From the NCBI RefSeq assembly GCF_014650675.1, contig NZ_BMVK01000017.1, forward strand, positions 124,001 through 188,000: DNA of 64,000 bases, read 5' to 3'. Of this stretch, positions 7,788 through 16,098 are shown in pieces; position 1 is the stretch's first letter, and every line of letters starts with the position of its first letter. Origin of the DNA: Streptomyces anulatus (GTDB lineage: Bacteria > Actinomycetota > Actinomycetes > Streptomycetales > Streptomycetaceae). The translations under genes and the position numbers were made by a program. The notes below the pieces were generated by a model that saw only the letters and a list, made by a program, of their open reading frames with translations, was not told where the DNA came from and ran no database searches.

Positions 7788-9491
7788 GTGATCGACTTCC
7801 TGAACCGGAACATCTTCCAGCCCCACCCCGAGCTGCTCGTCTTCCTCGTGGTCGCGTTCGGCTTCCTGCTCGGGAAGGTCCGCTACCGGGCGATCGCACT
7901 GGGCGCGGTGACGGGCTGTCTGGTCGCCGGGCTGCTGCTCGGGGCCCAGTTCGAGGTCCAGATCGACGACACGGTGAAGAACCTGTTCTTCATCATGTTC
8001 CTGTTCGCCCTCGGCTACCGGGTCGGCCCGCAGTTCTTCCGGGGACTGCGGAAGGACGGGCTGCCGCAGGTCGTCAACGCGGTGGTCGTCTGTGTGACCG
8101 GGCTGCTGGTGTCGTGGCTCTTCGCGAACCTGCTCGGTTACGGTCCCGGGCTCGGCGCCGGCCTGATGAGCGGGGCGCTGACCCAGTCGGCCGCGATCGG
8201 TGTCGCCCAGGACGCGATCGGCACCCTGCCCGGCCTCTCCCCCGCCGAGGTGAAGACCCAGGAGAACCTGGTCGCCGTCGGGTACGCGGTGACGTATCCG
8301 CTCGGCACCATCCTGTGCGCGATGCTCCTGGCCAACGTGCTGCCGAGGCTCTACCGCCGTGACCTGGCGAAGGAGAGCGCGGAGCTGGCGGCGGAGCTGG
8401 ACGCGCCGGACGAGAGCCCGGACGAGGGCGAGGGCTACTACGAGGTGGTGCTGCGCGCGTACAGCGTCGAGCGGCCCGATCTGGTGGGCCGCTCGGTGGC
8501 GGACTTCGAGGAGCAGCAGAAGGCGCTGGGCCGCCGGGTCTACCTCACCGGGATCCGCCGCGACGGCACGGTCCTGGAGCACGACCAGTCCCGCGTCCTG
8601 CGCCTCGGCGACACCGTCGCGGTCAGCGCGATCCGGGGCGACCTGGTGGAGTTCGACGCGGTGACGCACATCGGGTCCGAGGCCGACGACGTGACGCTGC
8701 TGGGCTACCGCACCGAGACGCTGCACGTCGTCGTCTCGGAGAAGGCGCAGCTGGGCCGGACCGTGGAGGAGGTGCGGCGGGAGCCGTTCATGGTCGGTGT
8801 GTACATCGACCAGCTGTACCGGGCGGGGGCGGTCTTCCCCTACCGGCTGTCCACGAAGCTGGAGCGCGGCGACACGCTCGTCCTCACCGGGCCGGAACGC
8901 CTGGTCGGACCGGCGGGGAAGGCGCTGGGCAAGCCTGTCCCGACGAGCTTCGCGACGGACATGGTCTGGGTCGGCCTCGGCATCTTCCTCGGCGGCTGCA
9001 TCGGCATCCCGGCGCTGACGGCGGGCGGGGTGCCGATCTCCCTGTCGACCTCGGGCGGCGGCCTGATCATGGGGCTCGTCTTCGGCTGGATCCGCGGCAA
9101 GTACCCGACGTACGGGAATGTGCCGCCCGGCGCCCAGTGGTTCATGGACACGCTCGGGCTCTGCCTGTTCGTGGCCGTCGTCGGCATCAACGCCGGGCCC
9201 GGTTTCACCAGCGGTCTTTCCACGGCCGGCTGGGGGCTGCTGCTCCTCGGCGCGGTCGCCACCGTCGTACCGCTGCTCGCCGGGTTCCTGGTCGGGCACT
9301 ACGTGCAGAAGATCCGCTTCCCGATCCTGATGGGCGTCCTGGCGGGCGGCCAGACCACCACGGCGGCGATCGGCGCCGTCAACGAGACCTCCAAGTCCCA
9401 GATTCCCACCCTCGGCTACACCATCCCGTACGCCGTCGGCAACGTCCTGCTGACGGTGTGGGGCGCCGTGATCGTCCTGCTGAACCACTGA
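7788..9491 (+). CDS. AspT/YidE-family aspartate:alanine antiporter (second copy)
   Basis: A 567-residue paralogue of the preceding gene with the same plan: membrane half, two RCK-C-like modules (residues about 205-380), membrane half. The repeated signatures are LGYRVGPQFF and VGINAGPGF. The GTG start lies one base after the previous stop, so translation is coupled. The conserved hydrophobic motif GGQTTTAAIGAVNE near the C-terminus matches GQQCSTPAITSI in the first copy. Tandem copies could form a heteromer or have different substrates; the sequence does not decide. Confidence 0.82.
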   Translation: MIDFLNRNIFQPHPELLVFLVVAFGFLLGKVRYRAIALGAVTGCLVAGLLLGAQFEVQIDDTVKNLFFIMFLFALGYRVGPQFFRGLRKDGLPQVVNAVVVCVTGLLVSWLFANLLGYGPGLGAGLMSGALTQSAAIGVAQDAIGTLPGLSPAEVKTQENLVAVGYAVTYPLGTILCAMLLANVLPRLYRRDLAKESAELAAELDAPDESPDEGEGYYEVVLRAYSVERPDLVGRSVADFEEQQKALGRRVYLTGIRRDGTVLEHDQSRVLRLGDTVAVSAIRGDLVEFDAVTHIGSEADDVTLLGYRTETLHVVVSEKAQLGRTVEEVRREPFMVGVYIDQLYRAGAVFPYRLSTKLERGDTLVLTGPERLVGPAGKALGKPVPTSFATDMVWVGLGIFLGGCIGIPALTAGGVPISLSTSGGGLIMGLVFGWIRGKYPTYGNVPPGAQWFMDTLGLCLFVAVVGINAGPGFTSGLSTAGWGLLLLGAVATVVPLLAGFLVGHYVQKIRFPILMGVLAGGQTTTAAIGAVNETSKSQIPTLGYTIPYAVGNVLLTVWGAVIVLLNH

Positions 9492-9514
9492 CCTGCTACG
9501 GAGTGGACACCACC

Positions 9515-11173
9515 ATGCCCAAGACCAGCATCAGCCGTGAAGAGATCCGGTCGTTCGCCCAGCTCTCCCCCTTCGAGCTGAAGGACAAGTTCATCCAGAT
9601 CGCGACGACCGCGCAGAGCGACCGTCCGGGCCAGAAGGGGAAGTCGACCCGGACGATGCTGAACGCGGGCCGCGGCAACCCGAACTGGGTCGCCACGGGG
9701 CCCCGCGAGGCGTACCACGCGCTCGGCTACTTCGCGATCGCGGAGTCGCGGCGGGTGTGGACGGCCGACAACCTGGGCGGCATGCCGGAGGAGTCGGGGT
9801 GTGCGGAGCGCTTCGAGCACTTCGTCCGTACGCACCCGGAGCTGCCGGGCATCGAGCTGCTGAAGGCGAGCGTGGATCTGGCGGTGAAGCGGTTCGGCTT
9901 CGACCGGGACGCGTTCGTGCACGAGCTGGCGGACTCCTCGATCGGCGACAACTATCCCGTCCCGGACCGGATCCTGCACCACACCGAGCAGATCGTGCGC
10001 GGCTACATCGCGGACGAGATGTTCGACCACCGGCCGCCGGAGGGGCAGACGCTGAGCCTGTTCGCGACCGAGGGCGGCACGGCGGCGATGTGTTACGTCT
10101 TCGACTCGCTGATGAAGAACGGGATCCTGAAGAAGGGCGACCGGATCGCCCTGATGGTGCCGGTGTTCACCCCGTACCTGGAGATCCCGGAGCTGGACAC
10201 GTACGACTTCGACGTGGTGCGGGTGGAGGCGAGCCTGTTCACGGAGACCGGGGTGCGGCAGTGGCGCTACCCGGAGGAGGAGATCGCCAAGCTGGCGGAC
10301 CCGTCGGTGAAGCTGGTCTGCTGTGTGAACCCGAGCAACCCGCCCTCGCTGGCGCTCTCCACCCGGGTCGCCGAGCAGATCGTGTCCATCGTCGGCGAGC
10401 AGAACCCGAACCTGATCATCGTGACCGACGATGTGTACGGGACCTTCGTGGAGGGCTTCCGCTCGCTCGCGGCCGACCTGCCGCGCAACACGGTCCTCGT
10501 CTACTCCTACTCCAAGCACTACGGGGCGACCGGCTGGCGGCTCGGGGTGATCGCGCTGCACGACGACAACGTGATCGACGGGATGCTGGCGGAGCAGGAC
10601 CGGGCGCAGAAGGACCGTCTCAACAAGCGTTACGGGACGCTGTCGTTGGAGCCGGAGAAGATCCGGTTCATCGACCGGCTGGTGGCGGACTCCCGGCAGG
10701 TGGCGCTGAACCACACGGCGGGTCTGTCGCTGCCGCAGCAGACGATGATGGTGCTGTTCTCGCTGTTCGACATGCTGGACGAGGGCCAGGCCTACAAGCA
10801 CCGGATCCGGGCGATCGTCCAGCAGCGGCTCGAACTCCTGCTGGAGGGCGTGCACATGAAGGTCTCGGAGGATCCGAAGCGGGCCGCGTACTACATCGAG
10901 CTGGATCTGCTGGCCGAGGCCGAGCGGGTGCACGGAAAGCCGTTCGCCGACTTCCTGGAGAAGAACTACGAGCCGGTCGACCCGCTGTTCCGGCTGGCCG
11001 AGCAGACGTCGGTGGTGCTGCTCAACGGCGGCGGCTTCGACGGCCCGGAGTGGTCGGTGCGGGTGTCGCTGGCCAATCTGGACGATCTGGACTACCTGAA
11101 GATCGGCCATCATCTGCGGGCGATCTTCGACGCGTACGCGGAGGAGTGGCAAGCCACCCCCCAGGCGGGGTGA
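9515..11173 (+). CDS. asdA: Aspartate 4-decarboxylase, PLP enzyme
   Basis: A 552-residue fold-type I aminotransferase-like enzyme. The length fits bacterial aspartate 4-decarboxylase (L-aspartate to L-alanine and CO2) and exceeds ordinary aspartate aminotransferases. The PLP lysine is Lys334 in YSYSKHYGATGWRLG. NPSNPPS and VTDDVYGTF are the usual cofactor-contact motifs. The N-terminal extension RGNPNW is typical of this family. The start is ATG 9515 with GGAG 11 bases upstream; an in-frame GTG at 9504 is an alternative. With the two antiporters it forms an electrogenic cycle: aspartate in, decarboxylation consuming a cytoplasmic proton, alanine out. Confidence 0.88.
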   Translation: MPKTSISREEIRSFAQLSPFELKDKFIQIATTAQSDRPGQKGKSTRTMLNAGRGNPNWVATGPREAYHALGYFAIAESRRVWTADNLGGMPEESGCAERFEHFVRTHPELPGIELLKASVDLAVKRFGFDRDAFVHELADSSIGDNYPVPDRILHHTEQIVRGYIADEMFDHRPPEGQTLSLFATEGGTAAMCYVFDSLMKNGILKKGDRIALMVPVFTPYLEIPELDTYDFDVVRVEASLFTETGVRQWRYPEEEIAKLADPSVKLVCCVNPSNPPSLALSTRVAEQIVSIVGEQNPNLIIVTDDVYGTFVEGFRSLAADLPRNTVLVYSYSKHYGATGWRLGVIALHDDNVIDGMLAEQDRAQKDRLNKRYGTLSLEPEKIRFIDRLVADSRQVALNHTAGLSLPQQTMMVLFSLFDMLDEGQAYKHRIRAIVQQRLELLLEGVHMKVSEDPKRAAYYIELDLLAEAERVHGKPFADFLEKNYEPVDPLFRLAEQTSVVLLNGGGFDGPEWSVRVSLANLDDLDYLKIGHHLRAIFDAYAEEWQATPQAG

Positions 11174-11176
11174 GAT

Positions 11177-11220
11177 GCGCGCCCCGGCCGGAGGTGGGGT
11201 GGGGTCCGGCCGGAGCGCGC
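11177..11220 (+). terminator. Terminator-like hairpin after asdA
   Basis: A 16-bp stem with one mismatch (GCGCGCCCCGGCCGGA against TCCGGCCGGAGCGCGC) and a 12-base loop, starting 3 bases after the asdA stop. There is no T-tract. The rest of the 277-bp gap to the convergent kinase gene holds nothing recognisable. Confidence 0.6.
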
Positions 11221-11450
11221 GGTGGGGGGCATACGTGCGGTTCGGGGCCCGAGGGGGGCGTTCGGGCTGCTGGGTGCCGGTTTCCCCACCGCCACCGGGG
11301 CGACCGGTGACAGCGGGGGCCGGCGTGGGGGTCTGTACCGCCGACGAGGAGGTACAACGAGCACGCTAGCGGCAACGGAACGGGCAAAGAGGGCGTTCCG
11401 GGCCGCAGTTGATGTTCTTAGGGCGGGCTTAAGGAACCCATCGGCGCGGG

Positions 11451-12884
11451 TTAATGCTGGGCCCCGGAGCCGGTCGTGGTCCGGGGCTCCTTCCGCCGCT
11501 GCCAGCCGGTCCGGCGGCCGACCCGCCGGCCGTGTCCGCGTCGGCCGCGCTCGGGGCGGCTGCCGTACAGACCGATCCAGATCCGGACCTCCGTGCCGCC
11601 GAGCACGGACCGGCCGATGCGCAGGTCGCCGCCGGTGGACTCGGCGACCCGGCGCACGATGTCGAGGCCGAGGCCGGTGGAGCCGACGGACCCGCTCGCC
11701 GCGTCACGCCCGCTGCCGCCCCGGGCGAGGGCGGCCTTCGGGTCGGAGATCCCCGGGCCGGCGTCGGAGACGAGCACGATGACGGCGTCGCCGCTGTGGT
11801 GGACGTCGACGGAGAAGGCGGTGCCCTCCGGGGTGTGGCGGAACACGTTGCCGAGCAACGCGTCGAGGGCGGCGGCCAGTTCGGGGCGGGCCACGGGGAT
11901 GCGCACCGTACGGTCGACTCCCGCTAGGCGCACCTCGCGCCCCTCGTCCTCCGCGAGCGCCGACCAGAAGCCCATGCGTTCGCGGATCACCTCGGAGGCG
12001 TCGCAGCCCGCCCCCGTCTGCCCGGCCTGGGGCTGCGGGCGCTGCTCGCGGGCGGTACGGATGATCGTGTCGACCTCGTGCTCCAACTGCAGGACCGCCG
12101 CCCGGGTCTGCTCGGCCGCCGGGCCCTCGCCGAGGGACGCGGCATTCAACCGGAGCACGGTGAGCGGGGTGCGCAGCCGGTGCGAGAGGTCGGCGGCCAG
12201 CTCGCGCTCGTTGGCCAGGAGCTGGACGACCTGGTCGGCCATGGAGTTGAACGCGACGGCTGCGGACCGCAGTTCGGTGGGGCCCTCCTCCGGGACCCGG
12301 GTGCCCAGGCGCCCCTCCCCCAGGTCCTGGGCGGCGCCCGCGAGGCGCTGGGCGGGCTGCACCATCCGTACGCCGAGCCGGTCGGCGACCGCGACCGAGC
12401 CGACGATCAGCGCGACGCCCACGCCCGCCAGCATCAGCCAGGCGGTGGCGACCCCGTGGGAGACCTCGCCCTCGGGGACGAACACCTCGACGACGGCGAT
12501 GTCCCCGGTGCCCAGCGCGGTCGGCTGGAGGAGCGCGAAGCCGCCGGTGACCTCGGTGATGGAGGCGCGCCCCGCCTTGCGCACGGTGGCCACGTCCTTG
12601 GGGGTGGCGCGCCGGGTGCCGATGTCCAAAGGCCCGCCCTCGGCCGGGACATGGACGGCGAGGCGTCCCCGGTCGCCCGGTTCGGTGGACAGGACGGCCC
12701 GGGTCAGCTCCTCGCGGTCGGTGGTGATGGAGAGCGTCGGGGCGATCATCGCGGCCTGGCGTTCGGCGTCCGAGAACGCCCGGTCGCTGGCCATCTCCCG
12801 GATGACGAGTCCGAGCGGCACGGCGAAGGCGATGACGACCATGGCGGTGACCGCCAGGCAGACCTTGACCAGGGCCCATCTCAT
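11451..12884 (-). CDS. Two-component sensor histidine kinase
   Basis: A 477-residue membrane kinase. The first span is at residues 8-28, followed by an extracytoplasmic sensor of about 120 residues and a second span (WLMLAGVGVALIVGSVAVA). A HAMP segment follows, then a HisKA domain with H-box LSHRLRTPLTVLRL and an HATPase domain (DALLGNVFRHTPEG N-box, DAGPGI G1 box, GSTGLGLDIV G2 box). The C-terminus is Arg/Gly-rich and basic. The ATG overlaps the stop of the response regulator by four bases (ATGA), so the pair is co-translated. The stimulus cannot be read from the sequence. Confidence 0.9.
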   Translation of the reverse strand: MRWALVKVCLAVTAMVVIAFAVPLGLVIREMASDRAFSDAERQAAMIAPTLSITTDREELTRAVLSTEPGDRGRLAVHVPAEGGPLDIGTRRATPKDVATVRKAGRASITEVTGGFALLQPTALGTGDIAVVEVFVPEGEVSHGVATAWLMLAGVGVALIVGSVAVADRLGVRMVQPAQRLAGAAQDLGEGRLGTRVPEEGPTELRSAAVAFNSMADQVVQLLANERELAADLSHRLRTPLTVLRLNAASLGEGPAAEQTRAAVLQLEHEVDTIIRTAREQRPQPQAGQTGAGCDASEVIRERMGFWSALAEDEGREVRLAGVDRTVRIPVARPELAAALDALLGNVFRHTPEGTAFSVDVHHSGDAVIVLVSDAGPGISDPKAALARGGSGRDAASGSVGSTGLGLDIVRRVAESTGGDLRIGRSVLGGTEVRIWIGLYGSRPERGRRGHGRRVGRRTGWQRRKEPRTTTGSGAQH

Positions 12885-13621
12885 GCGGGCGGCTCCGTGA
12901 CCGGCGTATCGGCCGGGGCAGCGGCCGGGGCGTCGGCCGGCGGCTGGAGCTTCACGCCGACGCCGCGCAGCGTGTGCAGATAGCGCGGCCGGGCGGCGGT
13001 CTCGCCGAGCTTGCGGCGCAGCCAGGACAGATGGACGTCGATGGTCTGGTCGTCGCCGTAGGACTGCTGCCAGACCTCGGCCAGCAGCTCCTTGCGGGCG
13101 ACGACCACGCCGGGCCGCCCGGCCAGGAAGGTGAGCAGGTCGAATTCGCGGCGGGTCAGGTCGAGTTCGGCTCCGTCCAGCTCGGCGCTGCGGCGCAGCG
13201 GGTCGATGGAGAGCCCGCCGACGCGGATGACCCGGGGCGGCGGCGCCTCACCGCCGGCGGCGCGCGAGCGGCGCAGCACGGCGGCCATCCGGGCGGAGAG
13301 GTGCTCGACGGAGAACGGCTTCGTCAGGTAGTCGTCGGCGCCGTCGTTGAGCAGCCGGACGATCTCGCTCTCGTCGTCCCGGGCGGTGGCGATGATCACG
13401 GGCACGTCGGTGATGGACCGCAGCATCTTCAGCGCCTCGGCGCCGTCCAGATCGGGCAGTCCGAGGTCGAGGATGACCACGTCGAAGCGGAAGTGCGCGA
13501 CCTCGCGCAGCGCTTCGAGCGCGGTGCCCACGCTCCGTACCGTGTGGGAGGCCTCACTGAGGTGCCGGATGAGGGCGGAACGTACGAACTGGTCGTCCTC
13601 GACCACGAGCACACTTGCCAT
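12881..13621 (-). CDS. OmpR/PhoB-type response regulator
   Basis: 246 residues: a receiver domain (acidic pair ED near residue 8, phosphoacceptor Asp in VVILDLGLPDLDG, conserved Thr/Ala in IIATARD, Lys in YLTKPF) and a C-terminal winged-helix DNA-binding domain (LTRREFDLLTFLA and VDVHLSWLRRKLGE). The start is at ATG 13621. It is the first gene of a two-gene operon with the kinase. The C-terminal tail is Ala/Pro-rich. The target genes are unknown. Confidence 0.92.
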   Translation of the reverse strand: MASVLVVEDDQFVRSALIRHLSEASHTVRSVGTALEALREVAHFRFDVVILDLGLPDLDGAEALKMLRSITDVPVIIATARDDESEIVRLLNDGADDYLTKPFSVEHLSARMAAVLRRSRAAGGEAPPPRVIRVGGLSIDPLRRSAELDGAELDLTRREFDLLTFLAGRPGVVVARKELLAEVWQQSYGDDQTIDVHLSWLRRKLGETAARPRYLHTLRGVGVKLQPPADAPAAAPADTPVTEPPA

Positions 13622-13736
13622 GGGCGGCACCGTACGCCATGCCGGCGGGCCCGGTCCCGGCCTCGTCGGAAACCTCCGCAAAGGCCGGAGAAGAGCGGTT
13701 GTTCACGACCCCCGGAGGAGAGCGGAGGCGGGCCGG

Positions 13737-14309
13737 GTGGTGCAGGATGTGCCGATGCAACGAGGACTCGTACACGCGCTGGCGTGGACGCTCGCCACCG
13801 GCGCGGCGGTCACGCTCACCTGGTGGGGCGTGCACACGGTCATGACGGGAACGGCCTACGACCCGCCCCGGGCCGTGCCGGTCTCGGTGGGTTCGGGGCC
13901 TCCTCAGCGCATCGGGCAGAGCACCGGGGAGCCGCTCGTCTCCTCGACTCACCGGACCTCGCCCTCCCCCTCCGCCTCGCCGAGCACCGGCGGAACGAGC
14001 CCCTCGCCCTCGGCCCCGCGCCCTTCCCGTACGCCGTCGGCGACCCCGGCGAAGCCGCCCGCGCCGTCGACCTCGGGCGAGGTGAAGAGCTATCGCACCG
14101 ACGGCGGCCGGGTGGTGTTCGAGCTCGGGGCGCGCTCGGCGAAGCTCGTCTCGGCGACGCCCGAGCCGGGCTGGTCGATGCAGGTGTGGACGAACGACGC
14201 CTGGATCCGGGTGGACTTCAGCGACGGAGGCGGGAAGAGCGGGAAGACGTACTCGGTGTTCTGCACCTGGAACGGGACACCGCCGACGGTGCAGGTCGTC
14301 GAACCGTAG
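13737..14309 (+). CDS. Membrane-anchored protein with Ser/Pro-rich linker, function unknown
   Basis: About 190 residues. An N-terminal hydrophobic segment (ALAWTLATGAAVTLTWWGV) acts as signal anchor. A Ser/Thr/Pro linker follows at about residues 65-110, then a compact C-terminal domain (about 80 residues, SYRTDGGRVVFELG to the end) rich in beta-strand residues. GTG 13737 is preferred because GGAGG lies 8 bases upstream; ATG 13755 would shorten it by six residues. It is divergent from the response regulator, so the globular domain may work outside the membrane near the sensor kinase. I do not recognise the family. Confidence 0.7.
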   Translation: MVQDVPMQRGLVHALAWTLATGAAVTLTWWGVHTVMTGTAYDPPRAVPVSVGSGPPQRIGQSTGEPLVSSTHRTSPSPSASPSTGGTSPSPSAPRPSRTPSATPAKPPAPSTSGEVKSYRTDGGRVVFELGARSAKLVSATPEPGWSMQVWTNDAWIRVDFSDGGGKSGKTYSVFCTWNGTPPTVQVVEP

Positions 14310-14369
14310 AGCCGGGGCAGTCCGGCCAGGGGCCGGTCAGGGGCTACTCAGGTGCGGCTCAGGGGCTGC

Positions 14370-15353
14370 TCAGGGGTTCTCGAAGACGGACGGCGGCGGC
14401 GTGGGCGACGGTTTGGCCGCGGCGTCGGTGACGACGGCCGCGCCGCCGGTGAAGTCGGTGAGCGCGCGGCCGTGTTCGACGCGGCCGGGGTGCGGGTCGC
14501 TCGCCACCCGCCGGGTGAACTCCGCGACCGGGAGCGGCAGGGCGGAGGCGAGCAGGACCGCGTTGCCGAAGCGGCGGCCCCGCCACACCACCGGGTCGGC
14601 GGCCAGCGCCAGTTCGGGGAAGACGGCGGCGGCGGTGGCGACCTGGCCGCGCAGATGGGCGAGCGGGGGGCCGTCGGCGAGGTTCGCGGCGTACCGCCCG
14701 TCGGGCTTCAGCACCCGGCGCACCTCCGCGAGGAATTCGGCGGAGGTCAGGTGGGCGGGGGTGCGGGCCCCGCTGAACACGTCCGCGATGATCAGGTCCG
14801 CCCAGCCGTCCGGGAACTTGCCGAGCCCTTCGCGGGCGTCGGTCGCCCTGACCCGGACCCGGGCCTGGGGGTCCAGCGGGAGGTGGTCGCGGACGAGCTG
14901 TACGAGGGGCGCGTCGAGCTCGACGATCTGCTGGGTGGAGCGGGGGCGGGTCGCGGCGGTGTACCGGGCGAGGGTGAACGCGCCGCCGCCCAGATGCAGG
15001 ACGTGCAGCGGCTGGAGCGGGGGTGCGGCGAGGTCGATGACGTGGCCGAGGCGGCGCTGGTAGGCGAACGAGAGGTGCGCGGGTTCGTCGAGGTCCACAT
15101 GGGACTGCGGGGCGCCGTCGATCAGGAGCGTCCAGGCGCCCGGGCGTTCCCGGTCGGGCAGGAGCTCGGCGAGTCCGCCGCCGACCTGCTGGGAGACCGG
15201 CTCCCGCTCGGCCCGGCCGGATCCCCGGCCGCCGCCCTGACGCCCCTTGGCGCTTTCGGCTCCGCCCTTGCCCGCGGCCTTGTTGCCGCCGGCCGCCCTC
15301 CCCTTGCCCGCGGCCTTGTCCTTGCCTCGGGCCGGCGCTCCTCGACGTGCCAC
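14370..15353 (-). CDS. Spermidine-synthase-like SAM-dependent enzyme
   Basis: About 327 residues. A Lys/Ala/Gly-rich basic N-terminus (about 35 residues) precedes a Rossmann methyltransferase-like domain with the spermidine-synthase pattern: LHLGGGAFTLAR glycine-rich loop, QQIVELDAPLVQ acidic residue after strand 2, and ADLIIADVFSGA catalytic-Asp region. It lacks flanking polyamine genes. In actinobacteria such proteins are annotated spermidine synthase or fused-MFS-like without proof of activity. GTG 15353 with AAGGA nine bases upstream is preferred over ATG 15422. Confidence 0.75.
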   Translation of the reverse strand: MARRGAPARGKDKAAGKGRAAGGNKAAGKGGAESAKGRQGGGRGSGRAEREPVSQQVGGGLAELLPDRERPGAWTLLIDGAPQSHVDLDEPAHLSFAYQRRLGHVIDLAAPPLQPLHVLHLGGGAFTLARYTAATRPRSTQQIVELDAPLVQLVRDHLPLDPQARVRVRATDAREGLGKFPDGWADLIIADVFSGARTPAHLTSAEFLAEVRRVLKPDGRYAANLADGPPLAHLRGQVATAAAVFPELALAADPVVWRGRRFGNAVLLASALPLPVAEFTRRVASDPHPGRVEHGRALTDFTGGAAVVTDAAAKPSPTPPPSVFENP

Positions 15354-15429
15354 GTTCGCTGGTCCTTGCTGGTGGGGGCCCGGGTCGCCGGTCGCGCGGA
15401 GGTGTTCCGCCCGTCCGGCCATTATGGGC

Positions 15430-15855
15430 TCAGCAGCAGTTGTCGGCCGCCTCGATCAGCCGGGCGGCCTGGTCGAGGGCGGCGCGGAGCACGGCCGGAT
15501 CGGTGACCGGGGCGTCCTCGGCGGGCGGGAGCAGCCAGCCGGAGCCGGAGCCGGAGCCGGGCGGCTCGGCGGGGATGCGCAGCCCGCGGCCGTCGGTCCG
15601 CGTACAGGCGCTGCCCGGTACGTCCCAGGCGTCGGCGGTGCCCGGCGGTACGAGGAAGCCGAGGGTGTCGCAGGCGCCGTCGTGCAGGACCGGGCCCACG
15701 GGCTCCTGGTCCCGTCCGCGACGGAGGATGTCGACGGCTTCCAGTCCCTGCCGCGCGGGGACCGTGACGAGGTCGCAGGACTGGTCCCCCTGCGCCGGGG
15801 CCATCGGTTTCGTCGCGGTCGTCCGTGAGCCGGTCTCCCTGCCGAGATGCAACAA
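15430..15855 (-). CDS. Small conserved Streptomyces protein, possibly primase-polymerase-N-terminus-like
   Basis: About 141 residues, no membrane segment. The pattern LGFLVPPGTADAW and the Cys in GSACT faintly resemble the N-terminal region of Streptomyces proteins annotated as bifunctional DNA primase/polymerase (compare 24530-25216). A hexanucleotide-like GCCGGA repeat encodes a GSGSGSG stretch in the middle. It ends with two cysteines (DNCC). A strong GGAGGGG precedes TTG 15855, which I prefer over ATG 15873 because the ATG lies upstream of that ribosome-binding site. The function is unknown. Confidence 0.6.
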   Translation of the reverse strand: MLHLGRETGSRTTATKPMAPAQGDQSCDLVTVPARQGLEAVDILRRGRDQEPVGPVLHDGACDTLGFLVPPGTADAWDVPGSACTRTDGRGLRIPAEPPGSGSGSGWLLPPAEDAPVTDPAVLRAALDQAARLIEAADNCC

Positions 15856-16098
15856 GGGAACCCCTCCTCTCATCGCCGAACGGAGCCACGCTCCGTCTCC
15901 ACATGGACCAACGCCCCGGGTGCGTCAAGGGCTACGGGACCACACCGCCGCAAAGGGTGGCAGTTCATGGCAGATCAAGGGTGGTATGCCCCTTTCGCAA
16001 CGAAACGCTGTGTGTGCGTCCCGTCACAGCAGGTACGTTCTTGCTCCGCCGGGGCACCGGGAACCACGGACCCCGGCCGCACCAGAGAGGGGCCGGCC

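Noticed and set aside
5954..7813. A 619-codon open frame antisense to the first antiporter gene
   Set aside because: Composition is Arg/Gly/Asp/His-rich without domain motifs, and the sense frame encodes a clear membrane transporter. Long antisense frames are expected at this GC content.
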